Below, piece after piece: positions 27,373 to 37,544 of a stretch of DNA of 64,000 nucleotides. Within the stretch, counting starts at the first letter, position 1; every line of letters begins with the position of its first letter. Origin of the DNA: an uncultured Rhodobacterales bacterium (lineage in GTDB: Bacteria > Pseudomonadota > Alphaproteobacteria > Rhodobacterales > Rhodobacteraceae); the NCBI GenBank assembly GCA_903845215.1, contig CAIMWI010000062.1, positions 1 through 64,000 on the forward strand. The letters are read 5' to 3'. The notes below the pieces were generated by a model. It worked only from the letters and a program-made list of their open reading frames with translations. It had not been told where the DNA came from and searched no databases. The position numbers were made by a program, and so were the translations under genes.

Positions 27373-28679
27373 CAGGCGACCCGTTTCAGGATCAGTGGCG
27401 GGTCGTCGGGGGCGACATCGGCCAAGCTATAGGCGGCTTGGACAGCGTTTATCGCCGCCTCGGCTTGGGCTTCGGTCGCGGCGTGGACCATGCAAAGGGG
27501 TTCGCCAAAAGCGATCTTCTCGCCAATGCCCGCAAGGTCAGACAAGCCGACCGAGGGGTTGATCTTATCCCCCTCGCGCTGCCGCCCGCCGCCCAAGCGC
27601 ACCACGCTGAGGCCCAGCGCTTCGCCGTCAATCTTGTTTACAAAGCCAAAGCCCAAACTCGGCACGGCGCGGATCACGGTTGCGGCAGGCAGGCGGTCGG
27701 GCCAGCGGTCAACAAAGTCGGCAGGCCCGCCTTGCGCCGCGATCATGCGGCCGAATTTTTCGGCGGCATCGCCCGATTCCAGCGCCTGCGCGATCCGCGC
27801 CGCGCCATCCTCAGCGTCATGGGCCAAGCCGCCCAAGGCCAGCGCCGCGCCGCCCAAGGCCACGGTGATGTCCCACAGGGCGGTGTTGACGGCGGTGCCG
27901 GTCAAGGTCTCCATCACCTCAGCCACTTCCAGCGCGTTGCCGGCAGCGGTGGCGAGGGGTTGGGACATGTCGGTGATCAACGCTGCGGTCATGCAGCCCG
28001 CCCCTTGGGCGGTGGAAACAAGGGCGCGGGCAAGCGCCTCGGCCTGTTCAACGGTTTTCATGAAGGCGCCAGAGCCGCATTTCACATCTAACACCAGCGC
28101 CTCTAACCCCGCCGCCAGTTTCTTGGACAGGATCGAGGCTGTGATCAGATCAATGCTTTCCACCGTGCCTGTCACATCCCGGATGGCGTATAGTCTTCGG
28201 TCGGCGGGGGCGATTTCAGCGCTGGCCGAGACGATGGCGCAGCCCGTCTGCACCATCTGGCGGCGCAGCTGCGCCTCTGACAGGCCGGTGCGAAAGCCGG
28301 GGATGGATTCCAGCTTGTCGAGCGTGCCGCCGGTATGGCCTAGCCCCCGCCCTGAGATCATCGGCACATAGGCCCCGCAGGCGGCCAAGGCAGGCGCTAA
28401 CAGCAGCGAGACACAATCGCCAATCCCGCCGGTAGAGTGTTTGTCGATCACCGGCCCCGACAGATCCCATTGCAGCACATGGCCCGTGTCGCGCATTGCG
28501 GTGGTCAGCGCCACGCGGCCGGCTTCTCCTAACCCCTTTAGCAGCACGGCCATAGCAAAAGCCCCCGCTTGCGCATCGCTGACCGTGCCTGACGCGAGGC
28601 CTGCCGCGAACCAAGCGATCTGGTCCGCAGGCGGGGGGACCCCGTCGCGGATTTGGGCGATGATGGCGCGGGCATCCAT
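27372..28679 (-). CDS. deoA: Thymidine phosphorylase
   Basis: A 435-residue enzyme that cleaves thymidine and deoxyuridine with phosphate. The phosphate-binding KHSTGGIGD motif is near residues 80-88 and the glycosyl-transferase family signature SGRGLGHTGGTLDKLESIPG at about residues 109-128. The ATG at 28679 overlaps the cdd stop (TGATG). The product deoxyribose 1-phosphate is the substrate of DeoB, the next gene. Confidence 0.97.
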   Translation of the reverse strand: MDARAIIAQIRDGVPPPADQIAWFAAGLASGTVSDAQAGAFAMAVLLKGLGEAGRVALTTAMRDTGHVLQWDLSGPVIDKHSTGGIGDCVSLLLAPALAACGAYVPMISGRGLGHTGGTLDKLESIPGFRTGLSEAQLRRQMVQTGCAIVSASAEIAPADRRLYAIRDVTGTVESIDLITASILSKKLAAGLEALVLDVKCGSGAFMKTVEQAEALARALVSTAQGAGCMTAALITDMSQPLATAAGNALEVAEVMETLTGTAVNTALWDITVALGGAALALGGLAHDAEDGAARIAQALESGDAAEKFGRMIAAQGGPADFVDRWPDRLPAATVIRAVPSLGFGFVNKIDGEALGLSVVRLGGGRQREGDKINPSVGLSDLAGIGEKIAFGEPLCMVHAATEAQAEAAINAVQAAYSLADVAPDDPPLILKRVA

Positions 28680-29068
28680 CAGGCTTTGGCCATATGGGCG
28701 GCGGTGAAAACACCGGGCAGCAGGTCGGCCACACTCATCACCTTTTGTGCGCCGTCCGTGGTGCACAGCGTCACCTTGACATCGGGGGCGGCAAATTCGG
28801 CAATCTTCTGGCGGCACCCGCCGCAGGGTGGCACGGGGGCGGGGCTGTCGGCGATGACAAGGATTTCAGCAATCGCCGTATCGCCCGCCGCAATCATCGC
28901 CGCAATCGCCCCCGCCTCGGCACAGGTGCCTTCGGGATAGGCCACGTTTTCAACGTTGCACCCGACATGGACAGCACCTGACGTGGCGCGGATCGCCGCA
29001 CCCACCTTGAAGCGCGAATAGGGGGCATAGGCGCGCAGGCGCACATCGGTGGCAGGTTGCAACAGCAT
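28679..29068 (-). CDS. cdd: Cytidine deaminase
   Basis: A 129-residue zinc enzyme that deaminates cytidine and deoxycytidine to the uracil forms. The catalytic CAEAGAI (Cys and Glu) is near residues 49-55, and the second zinc-binding pair is in PCGGCRQ near residues 81-87. The ATG at 29068 has AGAGG six bases upstream and gives MLLQPATDVR; another ATG at 29086 adds six residues. It is the first gene of the salvage operon. Confidence 0.95.
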   Translation of the reverse strand: MLLQPATDVRLRAYAPYSRFKVGAAIRATSGAVHVGCNVENVAYPEGTCAEAGAIAAMIAAGDTAIAEILVIADSPAPVPPCGGCRQKIAEFAAPDVKVTLCTTDGAQKVMSVADLLPGVFTAAHMAKA

Positions 29069-29139
29069 GGGAACCTCTTGGATCATAGGGACTGACTTTG
29101 GGCTGAATGTGGTTGTCTTGCAAGCGCTGCACCCAGCAA

Positions 29140-29191
29140 GCGGGGGGCCAGCCCCCCGCACCCCCCGGAGTATTTGCGCCTCGGTGAAAGG
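29140..29191 (+). repeat. GC-rich hairpin plus GAGTATTTG tail, copy 2
   Basis: A perfect 8-bp stem GCGGGGGG/CCCCCCGC (29140-29159), then CCCCCCGGAGTATTTGCGCC and TGAAAGG. It sits between the cupin stop and the cdd start, opposite in orientation to both genes, so it is not simply the terminator of either. Confidence 0.65.
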
Positions 29192-29192
29192 A

Positions 29193-30272
29193 TTAGAGCA
29201 AAGTTGTGGTAAATTGTCCGGGAAGGGAGACTTCGACCAGTTGCAGGTCGGGGGTTGTTTCGCTGTAACGGGTGGCAAGGCCGGGGGGGATGACAAAGGC
29301 ATCGCCGCTGGACAGACGGTAGGGGTCTTTGCCCTCGCCCTCCAGCGTCATCTCTCCGGCCATGACAAAGGTGAAAAGGATATCGCCGTCGTGCTTTGTC
29401 CACGGGGCTGTGCCTATCGGGCGAGCGACCAGAACCGAGGCCGTGCCGTTTGTGTTGGCATTGATCGTGGTGTCGCGCGCCTCGAACCCGGGGATGCGGA
29501 AGGGTAAGAAAGCGCCTGTCGCGCCGATGTTGTGGACGAAGCGTTGGCCTTCCCAGACACGGTCGGGGTTCACTGTGGCGTTGGGCAAGGTCATGTCGTG
29601 GTCAATCTCGGTGATATGGTCGGCGGGGACGCCGATTTCGATCACCTCGATCCCGTCGCCGGATTCCAGCACGCGGTGGCGGATTGTCGGGGGTTGGATG
29701 AAGCAATCGCCCGCGTGCAGCCGGCGGATGCCGCCTTGGTCTTCATAGAGCACGTCAACCCAGCCTCGGATGCAGAAAATCAGCTGAAAGCCGACCTTAT
29801 GGTAATGCACCAGATCAGGCACTTTGCCATCGGGCACGCGAATATGGCTGGCAATCATCGCCCCACCCAAACGGTTGGGCACCAGATCGCGGTACATCAT
29901 GCCCGCGCGGCCAATCACCCAAGGGGCTTGATCCGCCAGCTTACGCACCACAAAGGCGTGTTCGGTTTTGGGCAGCACGAGCGGGGGGTTCAACTCGTCC
30001 AAGCTCACCAGCGTGCCGCCTGGCGAGGTCACTTCGCGCTGGCCTTGCGCGATGCTGGCCCAATCGTCTGACAGCACGCACACATGGCCCGCCCCGCCCG
30101 TGGCCCCCGCATCCAGCCGCAAGCGCAGGCCGTGGCCGGAGATCACCGCCACCGCCGGATTGTCGGCGGGATAAATCATATCCAGCCGCATCCCCAGCGT
30201 TTTGGTGAAGAAGGGCAGATCGGCGCGCAGATCCGTGGTGGGCAAGACAAGTTCGGCTTTAGTTTCTGGCAT
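29193..30272 (-). CDS. VOC-bicupin fusion protein
   Basis: A 359-residue protein. Residues 1-100 look like a vicinal oxygen chelate (glyoxalase-like) domain (LPTTDLRADLPFFTKTLGM). Two cupin domains follow: the first at about residues 140-235 with HYHKVGFQLIFCIRGWVDVLYE and GDCFIQPPTIRHRVLES, the second at about 265-350 with GEMTLEGEGKDPYRL and GDAFVIPPGLATRYSE. I recognise no described function; a dioxygenase or sugar-epimerase-like role is possible. It is divergent from maeB. Confidence 0.75.
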   Translation of the reverse strand: MPETKAELVLPTTDLRADLPFFTKTLGMRLDMIYPADNPAVAVISGHGLRLRLDAGATGGAGHVCVLSDDWASIAQGQREVTSPGGTLVSLDELNPPLVLPKTEHAFVVRKLADQAPWVIGRAGMMYRDLVPNRLGGAMIASHIRVPDGKVPDLVHYHKVGFQLIFCIRGWVDVLYEDQGGIRRLHAGDCFIQPPTIRHRVLESGDGIEVIEIGVPADHITEIDHDMTLPNATVNPDRVWEGQRFVHNIGATGAFLPFRIPGFEARDTTINANTNGTASVLVARPIGTAPWTKHDGDILFTFVMAGEMTLEGEGKDPYRLSSGDAFVIPPGLATRYSETTPDLQLVEVSLPGQFTTTLL

Positions 30273-30346
30273 TTCATTTTCCCTAGGTTTGCGACATGGT
30301 GGCGCTCACTCCGCCCATTTGCAAGAAGCGCGGGAAAGAGTTGTAC

Positions 30347-30362
30347 AAAAGTCCCGACTTTT
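30347..30362. promoter_or_regulatory. Perfect palindrome in the maeB leader
   Basis: AAAAGTC-CC-GACTTTT forms a perfect 7-bp inverted repeat, about 50 bases before the maeB GTG start and within the divergent region shared with the cupin gene. It could be an operator or an RNA hairpin; no known consensus was matched. Confidence 0.35.
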
Positions 30363-30412
30363 CAGCCCGCGCCCCCAACGCAAATCTGGACAAGTTGGTT
30401 GAGGAGACAGTC

Positions 30413-32692
30413 GTGACCGAGCAACGCCCAGACAACGCCCGCCAAGCCGCCCTAGATTATCACGAATTTCCCAAACCCGGTAAGCTGGAAATCCGCGCCA
30501 CCAAGCCCTTGGCCAATGGCCGCGATCTGGCGCGGGCTTATTCGCCCGGCGTGGCCGAAGCCTGCCTAGAGATCAAGGCCGATCCCGCCACCGCCAGCCG
30601 CTACACCTCTCGTGCCAATCTTGTGGGGGTGGTGACCAATGGCACGGCGGTGCTGGGGCTTGGCAACATCGGGGCGCTGGCCTCCAAGCCGGTGATGGAG
30701 GGCAAGGCGGTTTTGTTCAAGAAATTCGCCAATATCGATTGCTTTGATATTGAGTTGAACGAGCCTGATCCCGAAAAGCTTGCCGCCATTGTCTGCGCAT
30801 TGGAACCCACCTTTGGCGCGATCAATCTGGAAGACATCAAGGCCCCCGATTGTTTCATTGTCGAACGCCTTTGCCGCGAGCGGATGAAAATTCCGGTCTT
30901 TCACGACGATCAGCATGGCACGGCGATTGTGGTGGGGGCGGCTGCCACCAATGCGCTGCATGTCGCGGGCAAACGGTTTGAGGATATCAAGATCGTCTCG
31001 ACTGGCGGCGGGGCGGCGGGGATTGCCTGTCTGAACATGCTGTTGAAACTGGGCGTGCGGCGCGAAAATGTGTGGCTGTGCGATCTGGCAGGGCTGGTGT
31101 ACAAAGGCCGTGTTGATCAGATGACCGATCAGAAGGCCGATTACGCCCAAGGCACCACGCCCGCCACGCTGGATGAGGTGATCCAAGACGCCGACCTGTT
31201 TTTGGGCCTGTCCGGCCCCGGCGTCTTGACCGCGGATATGGTGCGCAAGATGGCGCCGCGGCCGATCGTCTTTGCCTTGGCCAATCCCAGCCCCGAAATC
31301 CTGCCCGATGCCGTGCGCGCCGCTGTGCCCGATGCGATCATTGCCACGGGGCGCAGCGATTTTCCCAACCAAGTCAACAATGTGCTGTGCTTTCCCTTCA
31401 TCTTTCGCGGTGCGCTAGATGTGGGGGCCACCACGATCAACGACCAGATGGAACTGGCCTGTATCGAAGGCATCGCAGCCCTTGCCCGCGCCACCACCAG
31501 TGCTGAAGCCGCCGCCGCCTATTCCGACGAAAAGCTGTCATTTGGTGCAGAATATCTGATCCCCAAGCCCTTTGACCCGCGCCTGATTGGCGTGGTCGCA
31601 AGTGCTGTGGCCAAGGCTGCGATGGACAGCGGCGTTGCCACCCGCCCCATCGCCGATCTGGCAGCCTATCGCCACACGCTGGACGGGTCGGTGTTCAAAT
31701 CGGCGCTGATCATGCGCCCTGTTTTCGACGTGGCGCGCCAATCCAGCCGCCGCATCATCTTTGCCGAGGGCGAGGACGAGCGCGTTCTGCGCGCCGCCAG
31801 CGCGATGCTGGAAGAAATGACAATCAAGCCCATCCTGATCGGCCGCCCCGAGGTGATGGCCGCGCGCTGCGAACGCTTTGGGTTGTCGATAAGGCCAGAC
31901 CGCGACTTTGCCGTGGTGAACCCTGAAAGCGATGCCCGCTACCGCGATTACTGGAGCAGCTATCACCAGCTTTTGGAACGCCAAGGTGTCACCCCCGACA
32001 CGGCCCGCGCCGTCTTGCGCACCAACTCCACCGCGATCGCCGCCATTGCGGTGCATCGCGGCGATGCCGACAGTCTGATTTGCGGCGTCTTTGGCCAGTA
32101 TCTGGGCCATTTGACCGATGTGCGCCAAGTGCTAGCGCGGGGCGGGCGGCACCCTGTGGGGGCGCTATCCTTGATGATTTTGGAAGACGGTCCGCTGTTT
32201 GTGGCCGACACGCAGGTCAACCCGATCCCCACGCCCGACCAAATCGCTGCCGCCGCCATGGGCGCTGCCCGCCACGCCCGCCGCTTTGGGGTAGAACCGA
32301 AGATGGCGCTGTGTTCGCATTCCAACTTTGGCAATCTAGACAGCGATTCGGGTCGGCGGATGCGGGCGGCGATGGAGATCCTTGACGCGCGCGAATGCGA
32401 TTTTGAATATGAGGGCGAGATGAGCCTTGACGCCGCCCTTGACCCTGACCTGCGCGAGCGGATCTTTCCGAACTCGCGGCTGAAAGGGGCGGCCAATATC
32501 GTGATTTTTGGCTATACCGATGCCGCAAACGCGGCGCGCAACATGTTGAAAATGAAAGCGGGCGGGCTGGAAGTGGGGCCGGTTTTGATGGGCATGGGCA
32601 ACAAGGCGCATATCGTGACCCCGTCCATCACCGTGCGCGGGTTGTTAAACGTCTCGGCCTTGGCGGGCGCGCCGGTTTCGATTTACGGCTAA
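30413..32692 (+). CDS. maeB: NADP-dependent malic enzyme with phosphotransacetylase domain
   Basis: A 759-residue bifunctional-type MaeB. The N-terminal malic enzyme part (residues about 10-425) contains FHDDQHGTA near residue 163 and the NADP-binding [10 protein letters not shown] near residue 200. The C-terminal part from about 430 is a phosphotransacetylase-like domain ([14 protein letters not shown]), usually regulatory and binding acetyl-CoA. The GTG at 30413 follows a GAGGAGA site and gives the normal length; a longer frame from 30296 would add 39 unrelated residues. It decarboxylates malate to pyruvate with NADPH. Confidence 0.96.
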   Translation: MTEQRPDNARQAALDYHEFPKPGKLEIRATKPLANGRDLARAYSPGVAEACLEIKADPATASRYTSRANLVGVVTNGTAVLGLGNIGALASKPVMEGKAVLFKKFANIDCFDIELNEPDPEKLAAIVCALEPTFGAINLEDIKAPDCFIVERLCRERMKIPVFHDDQHGTAIVVGAAATNALHVAGKRFEDIKIVSTGGGAAGIACLNMLLKLGVRRENVWLCDLAGLVYKGRVDQMTDQKADYAQGTTPATLDEVIQDADLFLGLSGPGVLTADMVRKMAPRPIVFALANPSPEILPDAVRAAVPDAIIATGRSDFPNQVNNVLCFPFIFRGALDVGATTINDQMELACIEGIAALARATTSAEAAAAYSDEKLSFGAEYLIPKPFDPRLIGVVASAVAKAAMDSGVATRPIADLAAYRHTLDGSVFKSALIMRPVFDVARQSSRRIIFAEGEDERVLRAASAMLEEMTIKPILIGRPEVMAARCERFGLSIRPDRDFAVVNPESDARYRDYWSSYHQLLERQGVTPDTARAVLRTNSTAIAAIAVHRGDADSLICGVFGQYLGHLTDVRQVLARGGRHPVGALSLMILEDGPLFVADTQVNPIPTPDQIAAAAMGAARHARRFGVEPKMALCSHSNFGNLDSDSGRRMRAAMEILDARECDFEYEGEMSLDAALDPDLRERIFPNSRLKGAANIVIFGYTDAANAARNMLKMKAGGLEVGPVLMGMGNKAHIVTPSITVRGLLNVSALAGAPVSIYG

Positions 32693-32702
32693 GGGGCGGC
32701 GA

Positions 32703-34895
32703 TCAAAAGAAGCTTTGCGGGTCAATGTCGATGGCAAGGCGCAGATTGGCGGGCTGTTTCAACTGGCCCACCCATTCGGCCAAGGCCCCTTGCAGGGGGG
32801 CTGATTTGTCCGCCTTGACCAGCAAGCGCACCCTGTGCCGCCCGCGTACCCGCGCGATCGGGGCGGGGGCGGGGCCGTAGACGGTGGCCCCGATTCGGCG
32901 CAAGGGGCCGTCGCGCCGCGCCAGTTCTGCACCAAAATCAAAGACTTGGCCGACATCGGGCGAGGACAGGATGATCCCCGCCATCCGCCCATAGGGCGGC
33001 ACGCCTGCCGCCCGCCGCTCGTCTGCTTCGGCGGCCCAAAAGGCCTCTTCGTCGCCGCCCAGAATGGCTGCGATCACCGGATGGTCGGGCTGATAGGTTT
33101 GCAATAGGGCTGTCCCGCGCAGGTCAGCGCGGCCTGCGCGGCCTGCGACTTGGCGGATCAGTTGAAAGGTGCGCTCGGCGGCGCGTAGGTCTGATCCTTG
33201 CAGGCCAAGGTCGGCGTCGATCACCCCCACCAATGTCAGAAGCGGAAAGTTATGGCCCTTGGCGACGATCTGGGTGCCGATGATGATATCGGCCGCCCCT
33301 TGGGCAATGCGCTGGATTTCCTCTTTCAGCGCGCGGGCCGAGGTGAACAGGTCAGACGACAGCACCGCAAGCCGCGCGTCGGGAAAGCGGGCCACCACCT
33401 CTTCGGCCAAACGCTCGACCCCGGGGCCGACGGGGGCCATGCGGCCGGCCACGGCGCAGGTTGGGCAGGCAGTGGGGATGGGCTTGGTCGCCCCGCATTG
33501 ATGGCACACAAGGCGCTTGAGAAATCGGTGTTCCACCATGCGCGCATCGCAATCATCACAGCCAATCTGATGCCCGCAGGCCCGACACAGCGTGACGGGC
33601 GCAAACCCGCGCCTGTTCAAGAACAACAGGCTTTGCTCGCCCTTGGCGATGCGGCTTTCCACCGCTTTGGCCAAGGGGTCCGATATCCAACGGTCGGCGG
33701 GCAGCTTTTGGTCGCGCATATCGATTGTATGCATCGCGGGCAGTTCTGCCGCGCCAAACCGTGCCCCCAGATCCAGCCGCGCATATTTGCCCGCCTTTGC
33801 ATTGGCCCAGCTTTCCAAACTGGGCGTGGCCGAGGACAAAACCACCTGACACCCAAGGATCGAGGCGCGCAGCACCGCCATATCGCGGGCATGATACAAG
33901 ACGCCCTCTTCTTGCTTATACGACGTGTCATGCTCTTCATCGACCACGATCAGGCCCAGATCGCGAAAGGGCAAGAACAGGGCCGAACGGGCACCCACAA
34001 CCAGCCCCACCCCGCCTTCGGCCGCCATGCGCCACAGGCGGCGGCGTTCGGTGGCGGTGATGCCGGAATGCCACTCGGCCGGTTTGGCACCAAAGCGCGC
34101 CTCCACCCGCGCCAGAAAATCGCCGGTCAGGGCGATTTCGGGCAAAAGGACCAGCGCCTGCTGGCCATGGCGCAGGGTGGCTGCCACGGCTTCCAGATAA
34201 ACTTCGGTCTTGCCCGAACCAGTGACGCCTTTCAAAAGCGTCGTGCCATAGCCCCCCTTGGCCACCGCCGCATGCAATGCTGCACCTGCCGCGATCTGGT
34301 CACCGGCCAGCCGTGCGGGGCGATTGGGGTCCATCGCCGGATAGGGCAGGTCTTTGGGCGCATCTTCTTCCAGCAAAACCCCAGCTTTGACCAAGCCCTT
34401 GATGACCGAAGGGCTGACACCCGCCGCTTCGGCCAATTCTGACAGCATCACAGGCGCTTGGCCCTGAATGCGCAGGGCTTCGACAACCTTGTGGCGCGCC
34501 TCTGTCAAGCGGTTGGGCATGGCTGTGGTGGCCAAGCGGTAGATGCGGCGCGTGGCAGGAGGTAGGCCCAAGCCCGGCGCACGGGTGGCCAAGCGCAACA
34601 TGGCGGCCAGCGGGGTTAGGGTATATTCTGCTGCCCTTGTCAAAAAGGCGCGCATCTCGGCCCGCATCGGGGCAGACTCGAGCAAGGGGCACGCAGCGCG
34701 CAACTTGGCAAGGTCAAACGAGCCTTCGCCCCTGCCCCATACCACCCCCAAAACCCGACGCGGTCCAAGCGGCACTTGCAGAAAATCACCATCGCCACAG
34801 CCGCCCTCAGGGGCCAGATAGTCCAGCACACGGCCGATGGGTTCGCAGGTAAGAACCCCGATCCGCTCGCCCGCTGCATAGACCCGCTCTGCCAC
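32703..34895 (-). CDS. priA: Primosomal protein N' (replication restart helicase)
   Basis: A 730-residue PriA. It has a DNA-binding N-terminal domain, Walker A GVTGSGKTEVY near residue 224, DEEH (VVDEEHDTSYKQEE) near residue 320, and a zinc-binding region of paired cysteines CRACGHQ, CDDCD, CHQCG and CPTC (residues about 439-480) inserted in the second helicase half. PriA reloads the replisome at stalled forks. The start is the GTG at 34895 after AAGGGG. The family N-terminus fits this site better than an in-frame ATG at 34973. Confidence 0.96.
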   Translation of the reverse strand: MAERVYAAGERIGVLTCEPIGRVLDYLAPEGGCGDGDFLQVPLGPRRVLGVVWGRGEGSFDLAKLRAACPLLESAPMRAEMRAFLTRAAEYTLTPLAAMLRLATRAPGLGLPPATRRIYRLATTAMPNRLTEARHKVVEALRIQGQAPVMLSELAEAAGVSPSVIKGLVKAGVLLEEDAPKDLPYPAMDPNRPARLAGDQIAAGAALHAAVAKGGYGTTLLKGVTGSGKTEVYLEAVAATLRHGQQALVLLPEIALTGDFLARVEARFGAKPAEWHSGITATERRRLWRMAAEGGVGLVVGARSALFLPFRDLGLIVVDEEHDTSYKQEEGVLYHARDMAVLRASILGCQVVLSSATPSLESWANAKAGKYARLDLGARFGAAELPAMHTIDMRDQKLPADRWISDPLAKAVESRIAKGEQSLLFLNRRGFAPVTLCRACGHQIGCDDCDARMVEHRFLKRLVCHQCGATKPIPTACPTCAVAGRMAPVGPGVERLAEEVVARFPDARLAVLSSDLFTSARALKEEIQRIAQGAADIIIGTQIVAKGHNFPLLTLVGVIDADLGLQGSDLRAAERTFQLIRQVAGRAGRADLRGTALLQTYQPDHPVIAAILGGDEEAFWAAEADERRAAGVPPYGRMAGIILSSPDVGQVFDFGAELARRDGPLRRIGATVYGPAPAPIARVRGRHRVRLLVKADKSAPLQGALAEWVGQLKQPANLRLAIDIDPQSFF

Positions 34896-35125
34896 GATTG
34901 TCCCCTTAAGGTTGCCCCTTGGCCTATCCGCCCGTGTCGCGCCGTGCAACCCCCGCGCCGAAGGTGGAGGCACGCCCCTCTGCAGAGAGGGCTTTTGAAA
35001 GTGAGGCCAAATTCAAACCCTGTGGCAAGAGGGACTCACCTTGGCAATCTTGCACATTTGCGGGGGCGACAGGGCCGCAGATCAGTTGTAATTAGGGCAA
35101 AGCTTCTAACGGCGAGACAGTTGAG

Positions 35126-35815
35126 ATGATAGATCCAGACACCCGCGACCGAATTTTGGCTGAGCCAGAGGCCCTCTTGGATGACCCCACCGTCATGCAG
35201 GCGCTGATTGACGCGCACGCGCGCACACTTGGCGGCAATATCGTTGACCTGCGCGGCCTTGCCATTGAACGGCTGGAACAGCGACTGGACCGCCTAGAAG
35301 ACACCCATCGCCGCGTGGTTTCCGCGGCTTATGAAAACTTGGCCGGCACCAATCAGGTCAACCGCGCGATTTTGCACCTGTTGGAACCGATGGATTTCGC
35401 AAGTTTTCTGGCCGCTTTGAATGGCACCGTCGCGAGCACCCTGCGGGTGGACAGACTGCGGCTGGTGCTGGAATCTCGGGCCGAGGGGGACAGCGCTTTG
35501 AGCCAGATTTCCGACGCGGTGCAGATCATGCCGGCGGGCTTTGTGGCGGATTATCTGTCCTTGGGGCGCGGCACGCCCACCAAACCCGTTGTCTTGCGGC
35601 AAGTTGTGCCCGACTTAACCGCAATCTACGGCGTGGCTGAGGGAAAGGTCGGATCCGAGGCGCTGTTGGCCTTAAACCTAGGGGCGGGCCGCCTGCCTGC
35701 GCTTTTGGCGATGGGGGCTGCTGACGCCAACCACTTTAAACCCACGCATGGCACAGACTTGCTGCAATTCTTTGCCAGTGTCTTTGAACGGCTGATGCGC
35801 AAATGGCTGAACTGA
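35126..35815 (+). CDS. DUF484 family protein
   Basis: A 229-residue protein of the DUF484 family, GAF-like in fold. It has a coiled helical segment with LRGLAIERLEQRLDRLED near residue 46, and the later half holds the GAF-like domain. It overlaps xerC by 13 bases; the DUF484-xerC pairing is conserved widely, including E. coli. Its role is not known. Confidence 0.9.
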   Translation: MIDPDTRDRILAEPEALLDDPTVMQALIDAHARTLGGNIVDLRGLAIERLEQRLDRLEDTHRRVVSAAYENLAGTNQVNRAILHLLEPMDFASFLAALNGTVASTLRVDRLRLVLESRAEGDSALSQISDAVQIMPAGFVADYLSLGRGTPTKPVVLRQVVPDLTAIYGVAEGKVGSEALLALNLGAGRLPALLAMGAADANHFKPTHGTDLLQFFASVFERLMRKWLN

Positions 35816-36744
35816 CGTCTTTTTCCGCAGCCCAAGCCGAGGCGCTTGCGCGCTGGTTGCACCATCTCAGCGGTCTGCACGGCGCATCCGAAAAGACAGT
35901 TCAGGCCTATGACTCTGATCTGCGCGGTTTTTTGGCATTCCTGTCGCAACACCACGGCGCAGGCGAGGGGTTGGGCGCGCTGGACGCCCTGCCGCATACC
36001 GACCTGCGCGCTTGGATGGCGGCAGAGCGGGGGCGAGGGCTGTCAGCACGGTCTTTGGCGCGGTCTTTGTCGGCTGTGAAGAACTTTCTGGGCTGGCTTT
36101 CGCAGCAACACGGGTTTGATGCCACCACAGTTCTGTCCGCCCGCAGCCCAAAGTTTGCCCGCAAATTGCCGCGCCCTTTAACCGAGAAAGATGCGCAAGA
36201 CGTCTTGGGCGACATTGGCACCTTTGCCAGCCAAGATTGGATTGGCGCACGCGATACGGCGGTGGTGACCCTGCTTTACGGTTGCGGCCTGCGGATATCC
36301 GAGGCCTTGGGCCTGACGGGCGCATCCCATCCTCTGCCCGAGGTGCTGCGCATTAGGGGCAAGGGCGACAAGGACCGTCTTGTGCCAGTTTTGCCCGTGA
36401 CGCGCGATGCCGTGACCGAATACCTCCGGCTTTGCCCCTATCCTGTCGAACGCAACGCCCCCCTGTTTCGCGGCGCAAGGGGGGGTGGCTTGAACCCGCG
36501 CCTGATTGCCAAAGCGATGGAGCAGACGCGGTTGCGACTTGGCCTGCCCGCAACGGCCACGCCCCATGCGATGCGCCATTCCTTTGCCACGCATCTTTTG
36601 GCAGCAGGGGGCGATTTGCGCGCCATACAAGAGCTTTTGGGCCACGCCTCACTGTCCACAACACAGGCCTATACGGCCGTTGACGCCGCCCGATTGATGG
36701 AGGTTTACGAGCAATCCCATCCGCGGGCCCATCAGGCGGGCTGA
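35803..36744 (+). CDS. xerC: Tyrosine recombinase XerC
   Basis: A 313-residue site-specific recombinase that resolves chromosome dimers at dif with XerD. The N-terminal core-binding domain is at residues 10-110. The catalytic residues are R in GLRISEALGL, K in RGKGDKDR, HxxR in HAMRHSFATHLL, H in LLGHASLSTTQ and the nucleophile Y in QAYT (about residues 165 to 293). No dif site was identified in the window. Translation is probably coupled to DUF484 by the overlap. Confidence 0.93.
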   Translation: MAELTSFSAAQAEALARWLHHLSGLHGASEKTVQAYDSDLRGFLAFLSQHHGAGEGLGALDALPHTDLRAWMAAERGRGLSARSLARSLSAVKNFLGWLSQQHGFDATTVLSARSPKFARKLPRPLTEKDAQDVLGDIGTFASQDWIGARDTAVVTLLYGCGLRISEALGLTGASHPLPEVLRIRGKGDKDRLVPVLPVTRDAVTEYLRLCPYPVERNAPLFRGARGGGLNPRLIAKAMEQTRLRLGLPATATPHAMRHSFATHLLAAGGDLRAIQELLGHASLSTTQAYTAVDAARLMEVYEQSHPRAHQAG

Positions 36745-36834
36745 CCGGCACCGCGCCCCTTGTGTCTTTGCACGGGCAAAGCAAATCTCTTCCCCACGCT
36801 TGCAAGCGCGCCGCATTTCAGCCATCAATCCCCG

Positions 36835-37542
36835 ATGGATATACGTTTCAAAGCCCTCATGGTTCACCTTCTGACAGCGACAGGATCGGTCTTGTCGATG
36901 CTGGCCATGCTTGCCGCGGTAGAAGGCAAGTGGAGCATGATGTTCCTATGGCTGGTCGTGGCGCTGATCGTCGACGGGATCGACGGCCCCTTGGCGCGGC
37001 GTTATGACACGGTGACAAACTGGCCGCTGTACGACGGGGTTTTGTTGGACTTAATCGTAGATTACCTGACCTATGTCTTTATTCCGGCTTATGCTTTGTA
37101 CACCAAGGGTATGTTGCCGGGGTGGACGGGTTTGGCGGCGATCATGGTGATCATCTATGGGTCGGTTATCTATTTTTCCGATACAAGAATGAAAACAAAA
37201 GACAAAAGTTTTGCGGGCTTTCCGGCCTGTTGGAACATGGTGATTTTGGTGTTGTTTGCGATTGAACCGCCACATTTTGTTGTTTTGGTGACGGTGATTG
37301 CCCTGACGGTTGCGATGTTCTTGAACCTGAAGTTCGTGCACCCGACCCGCACACCGCGTTGGCATGGGCTAAACCTTGGCATGGCGATTGTGTGGCTGGC
37401 CTGTGCCGCCAACGCCGCATGGCTGGACTTTAACGAGGGGATCATCGCCCATTGGGGGCTGATTTTGTCCTCGCTTTACCTGACATTTGCCGGTGTCGTG
37501 CAGCAAATTTTTCCGGCCAACTCCTCGGACAATTTGTCTTAA
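36835..37542 (+). CDS. pcs: Phosphatidylcholine synthase
   Basis: A 235-residue integral membrane enzyme that condenses choline with CDP-diacylglycerol. The CDP-alcohol phosphotransferase motif is DGIDGPLARRYD followed by G and DLIVDY (residues about 44-83) with the spacing typical of Pcs. It has about eight hydrophobic helices. The ATG at 36835 gives the family length. Phosphatidylcholine made this way needs external choline. Confidence 0.93.
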   Translation: MDIRFKALMVHLLTATGSVLSMLAMLAAVEGKWSMMFLWLVVALIVDGIDGPLARRYDTVTNWPLYDGVLLDLIVDYLTYVFIPAYALYTKGMLPGWTGLAAIMVIIYGSVIYFSDTRMKTKDKSFAGFPACWNMVILVLFAIEPPHFVVLVTVIALTVAMFLNLKFVHPTRTPRWHGLNLGMAIVWLACAANAAWLDFNEGIIAHWGLILSSLYLTFAGVVQQIFPANSSDNLS

Positions 37543-37544
37543 AG

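Noticed and set aside
26506..27432. A 308-codon plus-strand frame opposite deoB
   Set aside because: Antisense to the clear phosphopentomutase.
33198..34442. A 414-codon plus-strand frame opposite priA
   Set aside because: Shadow of priA with biased composition and no family resemblance.
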